A stretch of 64,000 nt of DNA from JACIYW01 sp014359745 (GTDB lineage Bacteria; Pseudomonadota; Alphaproteobacteria; Rhodobacterales; Rhodobacteraceae). Of the stretch, positions 50,875 to 59,582 are shown piece after piece (the stretch's first letter is position 1; every line of letters begins with the position of its first letter). The notes under the pieces are model-generated. The model was not told the DNA's origin. It ran no database searches and saw only the letters and a program-made list of their open reading frames with translations. Both the position numbers and the translations under genes were made by a program. Location: the NCBI GenBank assembly GCA_050433985.1, contig JBNPWE010000002.1, positions 62,001-126,000 on the forward strand. Direction: 5' to 3'.

Positions 50875-52335
50875 ATGACGATCCGACTTCACAACACACG
50901 AACCCGGCGCAAGGATGCGTTTGTCCCGATCGACCCGGAAAACCTGCGCATGTATGTTTGCGGGCCTACGGTCTATGACCGCGCGCATCTGGGTAATGCG
51001 CGCCCGGTGGTGGTGTTCGATGTGCTCTACCGGCTGCTGCGCCATACCTATGGCGCGGATCATGTGACCTATGTGCGCAACTTCACCGATGTGGATGACA
51101 AGATCAACGCCCGCGCGCGAGAGATGCAGGCGGCGGGCGACACGCGCCCGATGAACGCGATCATCCGCGCCCTGACCGATGAAACCATCGGCTGGTATCA
51201 TGCCGACATGGACGCGCTTGGCGCGCTGCGCCCCACGCATGAGCCGCGCGCGACGGAATATATCGGCCAGATGGTGGCGATGATTGCCGGGCTGATCGAG
51301 AGTGGCCATGCTTATGCCGCCGAGGGCCATGTGCTGTTCGACGTGCGCGCCTATCCCGAATATGGGCGGCTGTCGGGCCGGTCGGTCGATGACATGATCG
51401 CCGGTGCGCGGGTCGAGGTGGCGCCTTACAAACGCGATCCGATGGATTTCGTGCTGTGGAAGCCCTCCACGCCCGAAGAACCCGGCTGGGAAAGCCCCTG
51501 GGGCCGGGGGCGGCCGGGCTGGCATATCGAATGTTCGGCGATGGCGAAGGAACTGCTGGGCACGGCTTTCGATATCCATGGCGGCGGCATCGATCTGCAA
51601 TTTCCGCATCATGAGAACGAGATCGCGCAATCCTGCTGCGCCGATCCCGGCGCGGGGTTCGCGCAGGTCTGGATGCATAACGAGATGGTGCAGGTCGAAG
51701 GCAAGAAGATGTCCAAGAGCCTGGGTAACTTCTTCACCGTCCGCGATCTGCTGGATCAGGGCATCCCGGGCGAGGTGATCCGGTTCGTGCTGCTCAGCAC
51801 CCATTACCGCAAGCCGATGGACTGGACGGAAGAGAGGGTGCGCGAGGCGGGGGAAACGCTCAGGAAGTGGCATGATCTGATATGGGATGAAGCCGTTCTG
51901 AGTGACGCCGCGCCTGCGCAAGGCAAATTGAGCAATACGCCACCTGCGGCCTTGGTCGAAGCCCTTGCCGACGACCTGAACACGCCCCTTGCCATCAAGG
52001 TGCTGCACGATTTGGCAAAGAGCGGGGATTGGCAGGGTCTTCGGGCGGGGCTGCATGTTCTCGGCATCAATATTGAAATGTCTGCCGTTGGTGGCGATGT
52101 GGACATGAGCCGCGACGGTATCGCCTATCCCGGCCGCTATGAGGATTACTATGCGTCAGTAAGGGAGTTGCGCGATCGCTGGCAGAAGGAACGACTTGCG
52201 AAGAACTGGACCGCCGCCGATCGGATCAAGGTGGATGCCACAGGGGCCGGGGTCGAGTTGAGCGTCACCCCGGACGGTCCGGCAGCAAGGATCACCGACA
52301 ATTTTGACCCCACCAAACTGGAGGCGTTGAAATGA
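50875..52335 (+). CDS. cysS: Cysteine--tRNA ligase
   Basis: Class I synthetase for tRNA-Cys. The 486-residue protein has a zinc-binding Cys in YVCGPTVYDRAHLGNARPV (HIGH-type motif HLGN near 38-41), the second zinc ligand group in GRPGWHIECSAMAKELLGT near 215-233 with HHENE near 244, and the KMSKS loop in GKKMSKSLGNFF near 277-288. A helical anticodon-binding region follows. The ATG at 50875 follows GAGGGCGAGACG. Confidence 0.97.
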   Translation: MTIRLHNTRTRRKDAFVPIDPENLRMYVCGPTVYDRAHLGNARPVVVFDVLYRLLRHTYGADHVTYVRNFTDVDDKINARAREMQAAGDTRPMNAIIRALTDETIGWYHADMDALGALRPTHEPRATEYIGQMVAMIAGLIESGHAYAAEGHVLFDVRAYPEYGRLSGRSVDDMIAGARVEVAPYKRDPMDFVLWKPSTPEEPGWESPWGRGRPGWHIECSAMAKELLGTAFDIHGGGIDLQFPHHENEIAQSCCADPGAGFAQVWMHNEMVQVEGKKMSKSLGNFFTVRDLLDQGIPGEVIRFVLLSTHYRKPMDWTEERVREAGETLRKWHDLIWDEAVLSDAAPAQGKLSNTPPAALVEALADDLNTPLAIKVLHDLAKSGDWQGLRAGLHVLGINIEMSAVGGDVDMSRDGIAYPGRYEDYYASVRELRDRWQKERLAKNWTAADRIKVDATGAGVELSVTPDGPAARITDNFDPTKLEALK

Positions 52336-52370
52336 CGGTATGCGCCTGCGGCGGGCGGGGGAAGGGGGGC

Positions 52371-52477
52371 GCTGCCCCCCTCGGCCTGCGGCCTCACCCC
52401 CCGGAGTATTTCAGTCAAGAGGATGAAGCTGTTTTACGTTCATCCTCTTGACTTAAATACTCTCGCCGAAGGCGTCC
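52371..52477. repeat. Dispersed repeat, copies G1 and G2, head to head
   Basis: G1 (plus): G-rich hairpin area, then CCCCGGAGTATTTCAGTCAA, GAGGATGAAG to 52429. G2 (minus): 52441-52477, GGACGCCTTCGGCGAGAGTA then TTTAAGTCAAGAGGATG. The ends pair: 52413-52427 is a perfect complement of 52439-52453 around an 11-nt loop. Situated between cysS and cimA. Confidence 0.88.
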
Positions 52478-52547
52478 GCACCCGCCGCATACGCGACAGT
52501 CGGGATCTGCACCAGGCGTCGGCAAACCTGATCGAAAGGGGCCAGCC

Positions 52548-54170
52548 ATGACCCGGGAACGGCTTTATCTTTACGACACCACGCTGCGCGACGGGCAGCA
52601 GACCCAGGGGGTGCAGTTTTCCGTCTCCGAAAAACTGCGCATCGCCCGGATGCTGGACGATCTGGGCGTGGATTACATCGAAGGCGGCTGGCCCGGCGCC
52701 AATCCGACCGACAGCGATTTCTTTGCGGCGCGGCCAAAGACACGGGCAACCTTCACCGCCTTTGGCATGACCAAACGCGCGGGGCGGTCGGCGGCCAATG
52801 ACGATGTTCTGGCGGCAGTGATCAATGCCGATACGCCCGCGGTCTGTCTGGTGGGCAAGACCCATGACTATCATGTGACCACCGCGCTTGGGATCACGCT
52901 GGAAGAGAATGTCGAGAATATCGCGGCCTCGGTCAGCCATGTCGTGGCCGAAGGGCGCGAGGCGCTTTTTGACGCCGAACATTTCTTCGATGGCTACCGC
53001 GCCAACCCCGCCTATGCGCTGGCCTGCATCCGGGCCGCGCATCTGGCCGGGGCGCGCTGGGTGGTGCTGTGCGATACCAACGGCGGCACGCTTCCCGATG
53101 AAATCGCCGGCGTTGTGGCGGCGGTGATCAAGGCCGGCATTCCCGGCGGCCACCTTGGCATCCATACCCATAACGACACGGAAACCGCCGTGGCAGGCGC
53201 GCTTGCCGCCATCGATGCCGGGGTGCGGCAGGTGCAGGGCACCCTGAACGGGCTGGGAGAGCGGTGCGGAAATGCCTCGCTGATCTCGCTGATCCCGACA
53301 TTGATGCTGAAGCCGCGCTATGCCAAGCGGTTCGATATCGGCGTCAGCCTTTCGGGGCTTGCCGGGATCACCCGGATCAGCCGGTCGCTGGATGATATCC
53401 TCAACCGGGTGCCCATGCGGGCGGCGGCCTATGTGGGGGCCTCGGCCTTTGTGCACAAGGCCGGGCTGCACGCCAGCGCGATCATCAAGGATCCCGCCAC
53501 CTACGAACATGTCGATCCGGCCCTTGTGGGGAACATGCGCGTTATCCCGATGAGCAATCAGGCCGGGCAATCCAATCTGCGCGCCCGGCTGGCAGAGGCC
53601 GGGATAGACGTGGCGCCCGGCGACCCGGCCTTGGGGCGCATTCTGGACGCGGTCAAGGCCCGCGAGGATCAGGGCTACAGCTATGACGGCGCGCAGGCGA
53701 GTTTCGAATTGCTGGCGCGGCGTGAACTGGGGCTGGCGCCGGTGTTTTTCGAGGTAACCCGCTACCGCGTCACGGTGGAACGGCGCAAGGTGGCGCCGGG
53801 GCGGATGATGACCCTTTCCGAGGCGGTGGTGGTGGTGCGTATCGGCGATCAGCGGATGTTGTCGGTGTCGGAATCGCTCGACGAGGCCGGCGGTGATCGC
53901 GGGCCGGTGAATGCGCTTTCAAAGGCGCTGGCCAAAGATCTGGGCCCCTATCAGGCGGTGATCGACGATATGCGGCTGGTGGATTTCAAGGTGCGCATCA
54001 CCCAGGGCGGCACCGAGGCGGTGACGCGCGTCATCATCGACAGCGAGGATGGCGCGGGCAATCGCTGGTCGACGGTGGGGGTGTCGCCCAACATCGTTGA
54101 CGCAAGTTTCGAGGCGCTGCTGGATGCGGTGAACTGGAAACTGATCCGCGACGGGGCTGTGGCGGCATGA
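52548..54170 (+). CDS. cimA: (R)-citramalate synthase
   Basis: Condenses acetyl-CoA with pyruvate to citramalate, the entry to the threonine-independent isoleucine route. The 540-residue protein has the DRE-TIM metallolyase start LYDTTLRDGQQTQGVQFSV (about residues 8-26), the metal-binding HTHNDTE near 206, GTLNGLGERCGNASL near 229-243, and a C-terminal regulatory domain (from about 390). It resembles the long CimA type; 2-isopropylmalate synthase or homocitrate synthase are less likely given the YIEGGWPGANPTD motif. Confidence 0.93.
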   Translation: MTRERLYLYDTTLRDGQQTQGVQFSVSEKLRIARMLDDLGVDYIEGGWPGANPTDSDFFAARPKTRATFTAFGMTKRAGRSAANDDVLAAVINADTPAVCLVGKTHDYHVTTALGITLEENVENIAASVSHVVAEGREALFDAEHFFDGYRANPAYALACIRAAHLAGARWVVLCDTNGGTLPDEIAGVVAAVIKAGIPGGHLGIHTHNDTETAVAGALAAIDAGVRQVQGTLNGLGERCGNASLISLIPTLMLKPRYAKRFDIGVSLSGLAGITRISRSLDDILNRVPMRAAAYVGASAFVHKAGLHASAIIKDPATYEHVDPALVGNMRVIPMSNQAGQSNLRARLAEAGIDVAPGDPALGRILDAVKAREDQGYSYDGAQASFELLARRELGLAPVFFEVTRYRVTVERRKVAPGRMMTLSEAVVVVRIGDQRMLSVSESLDEAGGDRGPVNALSKALAKDLGPYQAVIDDMRLVDFKVRITQGGTEAVTRVIIDSEDGAGNRWSTVGVSPNIVDASFEALLDAVNWKLIRDGAVAA

Positions 54171-54229
54171 AACGCCATACCCGCGCGCCCCGATTGAGCG
54201 GGTATCGGCCTGACTTGTGTGGTGCCAAT

Positions 54230-54293
54230 GAGTATTTGGACCAAGATGAAACCACGCTTCATCTTGGCCCAAATACTCCCGCCGGAGGCGTCC
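54230..54293. repeat. Dispersed repeat, copies H1 and H2, head to head
   Basis: H1 (plus): GAGTATTTGGACCAAGATGA, A to 54250. H2 (minus): 54258-54293. They pair over 21 bp with a single mismatch around a 7-nt loop, making the strongest hairpin of the family. H2 carries the GACGCCTCCGGCGGGAGTATTT form. Between cimA and the squalene/phytoene-synthase-like gene. Confidence 0.9.
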
Positions 54294-54318
54294 CAAAAGC
54301 CCCGTCAGGCGCCCCGGT

Positions 54319-55095
54319 ATGAGCATCGCGTCTTGCGCCGAAATCGTGCGCCGTGGCGATCCAGACCGGTTTCTTGCGGTCATGGCCGCGCCGGTTGCGG
54401 CGCGCGAACGGCTGTTTCCGATCCATGCCTTCAACCTGGAAATCGCGCGCGCGCCCTGGGTGACGCAGGAGCCGCTGATCGCCGAGATGCGCCTGCAATG
54501 GTGGCGCGATGCGCTGGTGGCGATCGGGGGCGGCGGCGCGCTTCCCGGACATGAGGTGGTGGAGCCCCTGGCGCAGGTGATCCGCGCGACCGATCTTCCG
54601 CTGCCGCTCTTGCAGGCGATGATCGATGCGCGGCGGCGCGATATTCTGGCCGAGCGGTTTGCGGACGCGGGCGCGCTTTGGGCGCATCTGGACGCCACGG
54701 CGGGCAATCTGACCTGGCTGGCGGCGCGGGCGTTGGGCGCGCCCGGCGCGGCGCAGGACGTCGTGCGTGACATGGCGGCGGCGGACGGGTTGGCGCGGTG
54801 GTTTGTGGCTGTTCCGGACCTGGTGGCGCGCGGGCATGATCCGCTGCCCGATCCAGGCCACGCCGCGATTGCCGATCTGGCGCGCGCGGGGCAGGCCCGG
54901 TTGGCGCGGGCGCGGGCGGCGCGGGGCCGGGTACCGGCAGGGGCGGGACCGGCGTTGATGGCCGGGTGGCGCGCGGGCGGCATTCTGGCGCGGGCTGCGA
55001 ATGATCCGGGCCTTGTGCTGTCGGGCGGGTTGCAGGGATCGGAATTTGCCAGGCGCGCCGGGCTTTTGTGGCGCGCGCTGACGGGGCGCTGGTAG
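54319..55095 (+). CDS. Squalene/phytoene synthase family protein
   Basis: A 258-residue protein of the trans-isoprenyl synthase fold, short compared with true phytoene synthases (about 290-340). LFPIHAFNLEIARAPWVTQE (about 32-51) and EMRLQWWRDAL near 55-65 match the family. The two aspartate-rich motifs of real phytoene synthases are weak: the second region reads DMAAADGLARWFVAVPDL. It resembles the NDUFAF6-like group tied to complex I assembly more than a carotenoid enzyme. No carotenoid genes are nearby. Confidence 0.8.
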   Translation: MSIASCAEIVRRGDPDRFLAVMAAPVAARERLFPIHAFNLEIARAPWVTQEPLIAEMRLQWWRDALVAIGGGGALPGHEVVEPLAQVIRATDLPLPLLQAMIDARRRDILAERFADAGALWAHLDATAGNLTWLAARALGAPGAAQDVVRDMAAADGLARWFVAVPDLVARGHDPLPDPGHAAIADLARAGQARLARARAARGRVPAGAGPALMAGWRAGGILARAANDPGLVLSGGLQGSEFARRAGLLWRALTGRW

Positions 55096-55102
55096 GGCCG
55101 CC

Positions 55103-56041
55103 TCAGCCCGGCGATCGGGGCGCGCGGGAAAACTGCCGTGCCAGCGGGCCGATCAGCATCGGGGTAAGGTACATCGGCACCTGATAACAGCCGACAAACA
55201 ACAAAAGCGGCATCACCGTTTCTGGCGGCACCACGCCCAGAAACAGCGCAAGGTTGCGATTGCCGGCCACGATGGCCAGCGGGGCGGCGGCGTGACCGGG
55301 CGAAACTAAAATATACGTCATGAAAACAGATAGTTGCAAGGCAAAGTTTAGAACGAACACCGCCGCCATCACCCCCCAGAACCGCGGATCGCCCCCCAGA
55401 AACGCCGGCCCCACCGCCGCCATCAGCCCGATCACCACAACCGCCAGCACCACCGTGATCAGCCCGTCGATTGCAGCCCGCCCGGCCGGTGCGCGGATCG
55501 CGGGCGACAGGTGACGCAGCACGATCGCCGCGCCGCCGGACAGGGCGATCATCGCCAGCAGTTTGGCCGAGGCCGCCATCACCTCCAGCGGCGCGCCGAA
55601 CACCGGCATCATCCAGAACACCGGCACCACGGTCAGCGGCAAAAGCGCCGTGCCCAGAACCATCTGGCGCAGCGCCGGGGCCGGATCGACCCCCGACAGC
55701 ACCGCGATGCCGGGGCTGCCGGTGATCGGCGCCCCGGCAAGCGTCAGGATCACCGCGATGGCGATCTGCGATCCCAGCACCCCGAACGCCCAGAAAACCG
55801 CGATCACGGCCAGCGGCAGCGCGGTTTGCAACAGAACGCTCAAACCCAGCGCCCGCCCCAAGGCCCGTCCACGCGGCAGGGCCGCGCGCGGATCGACGCG
55901 CAGCGTGGCCAGAAACAGCGACAGCACGATCAACGGCAGGATCAGGGGCTGCATGGCCCGTGCAAGCGCGGGCATGCCCACCCCAACCACCAGCCCGCCA
56001 ATCAGGATCAGCCGCCCGTGGCGCGCCAGAAACCCTAGCAT
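55103..56041 (-). CDS. BASS-type (bile acid:sodium symporter-like) permease
   Basis: A 312-residue hydrophobic protein with about nine helices (LILIGGLVVGVGMPALARAM, PLILPLIVLSLFLATLRV, AIAVILTLAGAPITGSPGIA, MIALSGGAAIVLRHLSPAIR, VFVLNFALQLSVFMTYILVS). AGAPITGSP and VAGNRNLALFLGVV sit where the two helix breaks of the BASS fold occur. The ATG at 56041 lies 13 bp after the MarR stop; a longer start at 56089 would overlap it. Being last in the TRAP operon, it may move the same or a related organic acid. Confidence 0.75.
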   Translation of the reverse strand: MLGFLARHGRLILIGGLVVGVGMPALARAMQPLILPLIVLSLFLATLRVDPRAALPRGRALGRALGLSVLLQTALPLAVIAVFWAFGVLGSQIAIAVILTLAGAPITGSPGIAVLSGVDPAPALRQMVLGTALLPLTVVPVFWMMPVFGAPLEVMAASAKLLAMIALSGGAAIVLRHLSPAIRAPAGRAAIDGLITVVLAVVVIGLMAAVGPAFLGGDPRFWGVMAAVFVLNFALQLSVFMTYILVSPGHAAAPLAIVAGNRNLALFLGVVPPETVMPLLLFVGCYQVPMYLTPMLIGPLARQFSRAPRSPG

Positions 56042-56054
56042 GCGGCGCGCCCGG

Positions 56055-56588
56055 TCATGTTGCCGCCGCGCCCCGTGCCGCCTGATCATAGCTGCCGGAC
56101 AAGGTGCGCAGCAACGCGGCCAACCGCGAGATTTCGTCGGCGTTCAGGCCCAGTTGCCGCACCGATTGCACCAGCAGCTTTTCACGCACCTCGCCGTAGC
56201 GGCTGCAATAGTCCACGCCCGTGTCGGTGATGGCGACGGTCTTTTCCTTGCCGTTGCGCCCGGCCTTGATCAGGCCGTGCCCTTCCAGCTTGCGCACCGC
56301 GTAATTCACCAGATGCGTATCCTCGATATTCAGCACAAGGCAGATATCGGCCAGGCTTTTGGGCCGTGTGCGGTGGTGCACCAGATGCAGGATCAGCACC
56401 TCCAGCGGTGTCAGCCCCGGCATCCCGGCGGCGGTCATGCAGCGCACCACCCAGCGCTGAAAGGCGTTGTTCGACATGGTCAGCGCGAATTCCAGTTCCG
56501 ACAGGGCGGGCATGCCGGAATTGGCCAGATGCGCCGAGGATACGACCGGGCCGAAGCCTATCGGGCCAGCATCGTTCTTGGCAGCCAT
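56055..56588 (-). CDS. MarR-type winged-helix transcriptional regulator
   Basis: A 177-residue DNA-binding protein. The core FQRWVVRCMTAAGMPGLTPL, EVLILHLVHHRTRPKSLADI and CLVLNIEDTHLVNYAVRKLE (about 43-104) forms a winged helix with the recognition helix in the last segment. GHGLIKAGRNGKEKTVAITD is the wing. The start at 56588 overlaps the 3' end of dctM by 31 bp, so it is translated from the transporter mRNA. It probably senses the imported compound and acts at the dctP/5-oxoprolinase control region. This is inference. Confidence 0.82.
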   Translation of the reverse strand: MAAKNDAGPIGFGPVVSSAHLANSGMPALSELEFALTMSNNAFQRWVVRCMTAAGMPGLTPLEVLILHLVHHRTRPKSLADICLVLNIEDTHLVNYAVRKLEGHGLIKAGRNGKEKTVAITDTGVDYCSRYGEVREKLLVQSVRQLGLNADEISRLAALLRTLSGSYDQAARGAAAT

Positions 56589-57862
56589 AGGGCGATCTCC
56601 GGAAAAACGGACAGGATGGCGGTGGCAAGCACCAGCAGCAGGAAGAACGGAAAGGCAAAGCGCGCGATCTCGAATATCCCGCGCCCGGTGATGGATTGCA
56701 GCACGAAAAGGTTGAAACCCACGGGCGGGGTTATCTGGCTCATTTCCACCACCAGCACCAGAAACACCCCGAACCAGATCGGATCGATCCCGGCGGCCAG
56801 CACCATCGGCAGGATCACAGATGTGGTCAGCACCACGATGGAAATCCCGTCCAGAAACATCCCCAGCACGATGAAGAACCCGACAAGCGCCGCCAGCAGC
56901 GCATAGGTTGAAAACCCCTGCGTGCCGATCCACGCCGCCAGCGCCCGCGGAATGCCGGTATAGCCCATGGCCACCGTCAGAAACGCCGCCCCCGCCAGGA
57001 TGAAGGAGATCATGCAGGTGGTGATCGTCGCGCCGCGCAGGCTGTCCCAGGCCGCCTGTGCGCCCAGCGATCCGCCCAGCCATGACAGCAGCAGCGCGCC
57101 CAGAACCCCGATCACCGCCGCCTCGGTCGGCGAGGCAAGCCCGGCATAGATCGATCCGATCACCAGAACGATCAGCAGGATCGTCGGCCCCAGCAGCGCG
57201 ATGGCGCGCAGTTTCTCGCCCAGGCTGGTCTTTGGTTCCTCGGCGGGCATCGCGCCGCGATGGGTCAGCGCCCAAACCGCAGTATAGCCCGAAAACAGCA
57301 CCGCCAGCAGCAGCCCCGGCCCGATCCCCGCCAGAAACAGCCGCGCGATGGATTGTTCGGTGGCCGCGCCATAAACGATCATGATGATCGAGGGCGGGAT
57401 CAGGAAACCGAAGGTGCCAGACCCGGCCAGCGTGCCGATCACCATGCGTTCGTCATAGCCGCGCCCCAGCAGTTCGGGCACCGACATGCGCCCGATGGTG
57501 GCGGTTGTGGCCGCCGACGATCCCGACACGGCCGCAAACAGCGCGCATCCAAAGATGTTGGCGTGCAGCAACCGGCCCGGCAGGCGGCCGGTCAGGGGGG
57601 CAAGCCCTGCGAACATGTCCGATGACAGGCGCGATCGGAACAGGATCTCGCCCATCCAGATGAACATCGGCAGCGCCGTCAGATCCCAGATATTGAGCGC
57701 GCCCCACACCTTGGTGCCGAACACCAGCCCCACGGGCGCCGTGGTGGCCAGCAGCATCGCCACCAGCCCCACAGCGATCAGCGAAAACCCCACCCAAAGG
57801 CCAAGCGCCAGACAGCCAAAGAGGACGACCAGCAGGATGGGCGCGAGGATCTCAATGCCCAT
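56558..57862 (-). CDS. dctM: TRAP transporter large permease (DctM)
   Basis: The 434-residue, roughly 12-helix channel subunit of a tripartite ATP-independent periplasmic transporter. ALPMFIWMGEILFRSRLSSD (about 62-81), GSSAATTATIGRMSVPEL near 116-133, GTFGFLIPPSIIMIVYGAAT and EMSQITPPVGFNLFVLQSIT near 378-397 are family signatures. It overlaps the small permease by 11 bp and the MarR gene by 31 bp, so all are coupled. Confidence 0.95.
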   Translation of the reverse strand: MGIEILAPILLVVLFGCLALGLWVGFSLIAVGLVAMLLATTAPVGLVFGTKVWGALNIWDLTALPMFIWMGEILFRSRLSSDMFAGLAPLTGRLPGRLLHANIFGCALFAAVSGSSAATTATIGRMSVPELLGRGYDERMVIGTLAGSGTFGFLIPPSIIMIVYGAATEQSIARLFLAGIGPGLLLAVLFSGYTAVWALTHRGAMPAEEPKTSLGEKLRAIALLGPTILLIVLVIGSIYAGLASPTEAAVIGVLGALLLSWLGGSLGAQAAWDSLRGATITTCMISFILAGAAFLTVAMGYTGIPRALAAWIGTQGFSTYALLAALVGFFIVLGMFLDGISIVVLTTSVILPMVLAAGIDPIWFGVFLVLVVEMSQITPPVGFNLFVLQSITGRGIFEIARFAFPFFLLLVLATAILSVFPEIALWLPRTMLAR

Positions 57863-58409
57863 CGGGCCCCTCCCTGGCGTCTTCGGCCTGCAAAAAGGCG
57901 GGGTTCCTGCCGCCCAGAAGGGTGATCGCCTCATCAAGAAGCGCGATGCAGAAGATGAAAAGCCCCAGCGTCATCGCGGCTTGCGGGATCAGCAGGGGTA
58001 TCTTGATCATGCCATAGGACACGGCGCCATAGGTCCACGAATCAAGCGCCTGCGCCCCCGAACTCCACAACGCAAACAGAGCCAGCCCCAGCGCCGCGAT
58101 CAGCACCACAAAGGTCAGCGCCCGCGCGGCCGATCCCGAAATCGCACGCGCCAGCATCGTCACCCGCACATGGCCCCCGGCCCGAAAGGTGCCCGGCAGC
58201 GCCAGAAACACCGCGCCGACAAACAGGAACCCGCCGATTTCGGCGAGCGAGGTAACAACGATCCCCGGCGGATCGATCCCCAGCGCCAGCGCCGCGCGGT
58301 CGATGATGCGCCCGGCCACCTGCACCGTCACCAGCGCCGCGATCACCGCCAGCGTCAGCGCGGCAAGGCCCAGCGCCGCCTCGTAAAGCCCATCAAGAAA
58401 CCGTCGCAT
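57852..58409 (-). CDS. dctQ: TRAP transporter small permease (DctQ)
   Basis: A 185-residue four-helix subunit that links the solute-binding protein to DctM. Hydrophobic helices: AALGLAALTLAVIAALVTVQ, LAEIGGFLFVGAVFLAL, ALTFVVLIAALGLALFALWS and IPQAAMTLGLFIFCIALLDE. The start at 58409 is preferred because GGGGGG lies 5-6 nt upstream; an in-frame ATG at 58421 has no ribosome-binding site. Its stop lies inside dctM. Confidence 0.9.
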   Translation of the reverse strand: MRRFLDGLYEAALGLAALTLAVIAALVTVQVAGRIIDRAALALGIDPPGIVVTSLAEIGGFLFVGAVFLALPGTFRAGGHVRVTMLARAISGSAARALTFVVLIAALGLALFALWSSGAQALDSWTYGAVSYGMIKIPLLIPQAAMTLGLFIFCIALLDEAITLLGGRNPAFLQAEDAREGPDGH

Positions 58410-58463
58410 CACGCCCCCCATGTCAGCAGTTGGCGCGCGGGGATGCCCCCACGCGCCTTATGG

Positions 58464-59447
58464 TCACTGCGCGCCATAGGCCGACAGGATCGCCGCACCT
58501 TCTTCGCCTGCGGCGGCTTTCCATTCCCCGGTCATGGTCGCGCCGATCTCGCGCAACTGCCGGGCCAGGGTTTCAGAGGGTTTGGATACCTTCATGCCGT
58601 GGTCTTTGAGAACCGCGATCTGCGTGGCGGTTTCATCGCGTGACATCTGCCAGCCGCGCGCCTCGGCCACCTTGGCCGCGTCAAGCACCGCCGTTTGCTG
58701 ATCTTTGGGCAGGGCGTTGAAGGCGGCGGTGTTCACGAAGATGATGTTCTTGGGCAGCCAGGCCTGCGTGTCGATGTAATGGCTGGTGTAATCCCAGGCC
58801 TGCGAACTTACTCCGGTCGAGGGCGAGGTGATCATCGCCGACACCCGCGAGGTGGAAAACGCGGTGGGAATATCGCCGGCCTCGACCTGCGTGGGCACCG
58901 CGCCCATCAATTGCGCCAGTCGCTCGGTGGCGGTGTTATAGGCGCGGAAGCTGACGCCTTTCATCTGATCGACCGATGTCACCTCTTGGGTCAGGTACAG
59001 GCTTTGCCCCGGCCACGGCACGGCGTAAAGCAGGGTCAGGCCCTGATCGGCCAGTTTTTTCGCCACCACATCGCGCGACGCCGCCCAGAGTTTTTCGGCA
59101 TCGTCATAGCTTGAGGCAAGGAAGGGCACGGAATCGAGCCCGAACACCGCGTCCTCATTGGCAAGGCGCGACATCAGGATCTCGCCGATCGGCGCCAGTC
59201 CACGGCGCACCGCGTCGCGGATCTCGGAATGGCCAAACAGCGATCCGGCGGAATGGACGGTGATTTTCAGCCCGCCGTTGGTGGCCTTGTCCACGTCTTC
59301 GGCGAACTTGACGACGTTCTGGGTGTGAAAGACCGAATCGGCATAGGGCGTGGGCATGTCCCACGTCGTTTGCGCGAGCGCTGGCGCGGCCAGCGACAGC
59401 CCGGCGGCGATAATAGATGGAAACGAAAGTCTGAACAGGCGGGTCAT
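58464..59447 (-). CDS. dctP: TRAP transporter periplasmic substrate-binding protein (DctP)
   Basis: A 327-residue binding protein with a Sec signal peptide (LSFPSIIAAGLSLAAPALAQ, cleavage after ALA). The mature part has WDMPTPYADSVFHTQNVVKF and the substrate-arginine region SRLANEDAVFGLDSVPFLAS, VSFRAYNTATERLAQLMGA and STSRVSAMITSPSTGVSSQAW; the conserved Arg of DctP proteins is likely in SFRAYN. Substrate probably a carboxylate or cyclic amide acid, given the divergent 5-oxoprolinase. It is the first gene of the operon. Confidence 0.92.
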   Translation of the reverse strand: MTRLFRLSFPSIIAAGLSLAAPALAQTTWDMPTPYADSVFHTQNVVKFAEDVDKATNGGLKITVHSAGSLFGHSEIRDAVRRGLAPIGEILMSRLANEDAVFGLDSVPFLASSYDDAEKLWAASRDVVAKKLADQGLTLLYAVPWPGQSLYLTQEVTSVDQMKGVSFRAYNTATERLAQLMGAVPTQVEAGDIPTAFSTSRVSAMITSPSTGVSSQAWDYTSHYIDTQAWLPKNIIFVNTAAFNALPKDQQTAVLDAAKVAEARGWQMSRDETATQIAVLKDHGMKVSKPSETLARQLREIGATMTGEWKAAAGEEGAAILSAYGAQ

Positions 59448-59510
59448 GGCGATCTCCCTGGGTGTTGGCTTCTGGTTCTGGGCCGGGGTCAGGCCCGGCG
59501 TAAGGAAAGC

Positions 59511-59540
59511 TTGACCAATCAATGATAATTTGTCAACAAA
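59511..59540. promoter_or_regulatory. AT-rich divergent control region with palindromes
   Basis: Between dctP and the 5-oxoprolinase gene the DNA turns AT-rich. It contains a 12-bp palindrome TTTGTCAACAAA (59529-59540) and, in a wider frame, TTGAC (59511-59515) facing GTCAA (59532-59536). Both fit the kind of site used by MarR-type regulators. Not proven. Confidence 0.4.
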
Positions 59541-59582
59541 ATGTAAATGATGGTGCCGGGCACCGAACGGGGGGCGTGAAAA

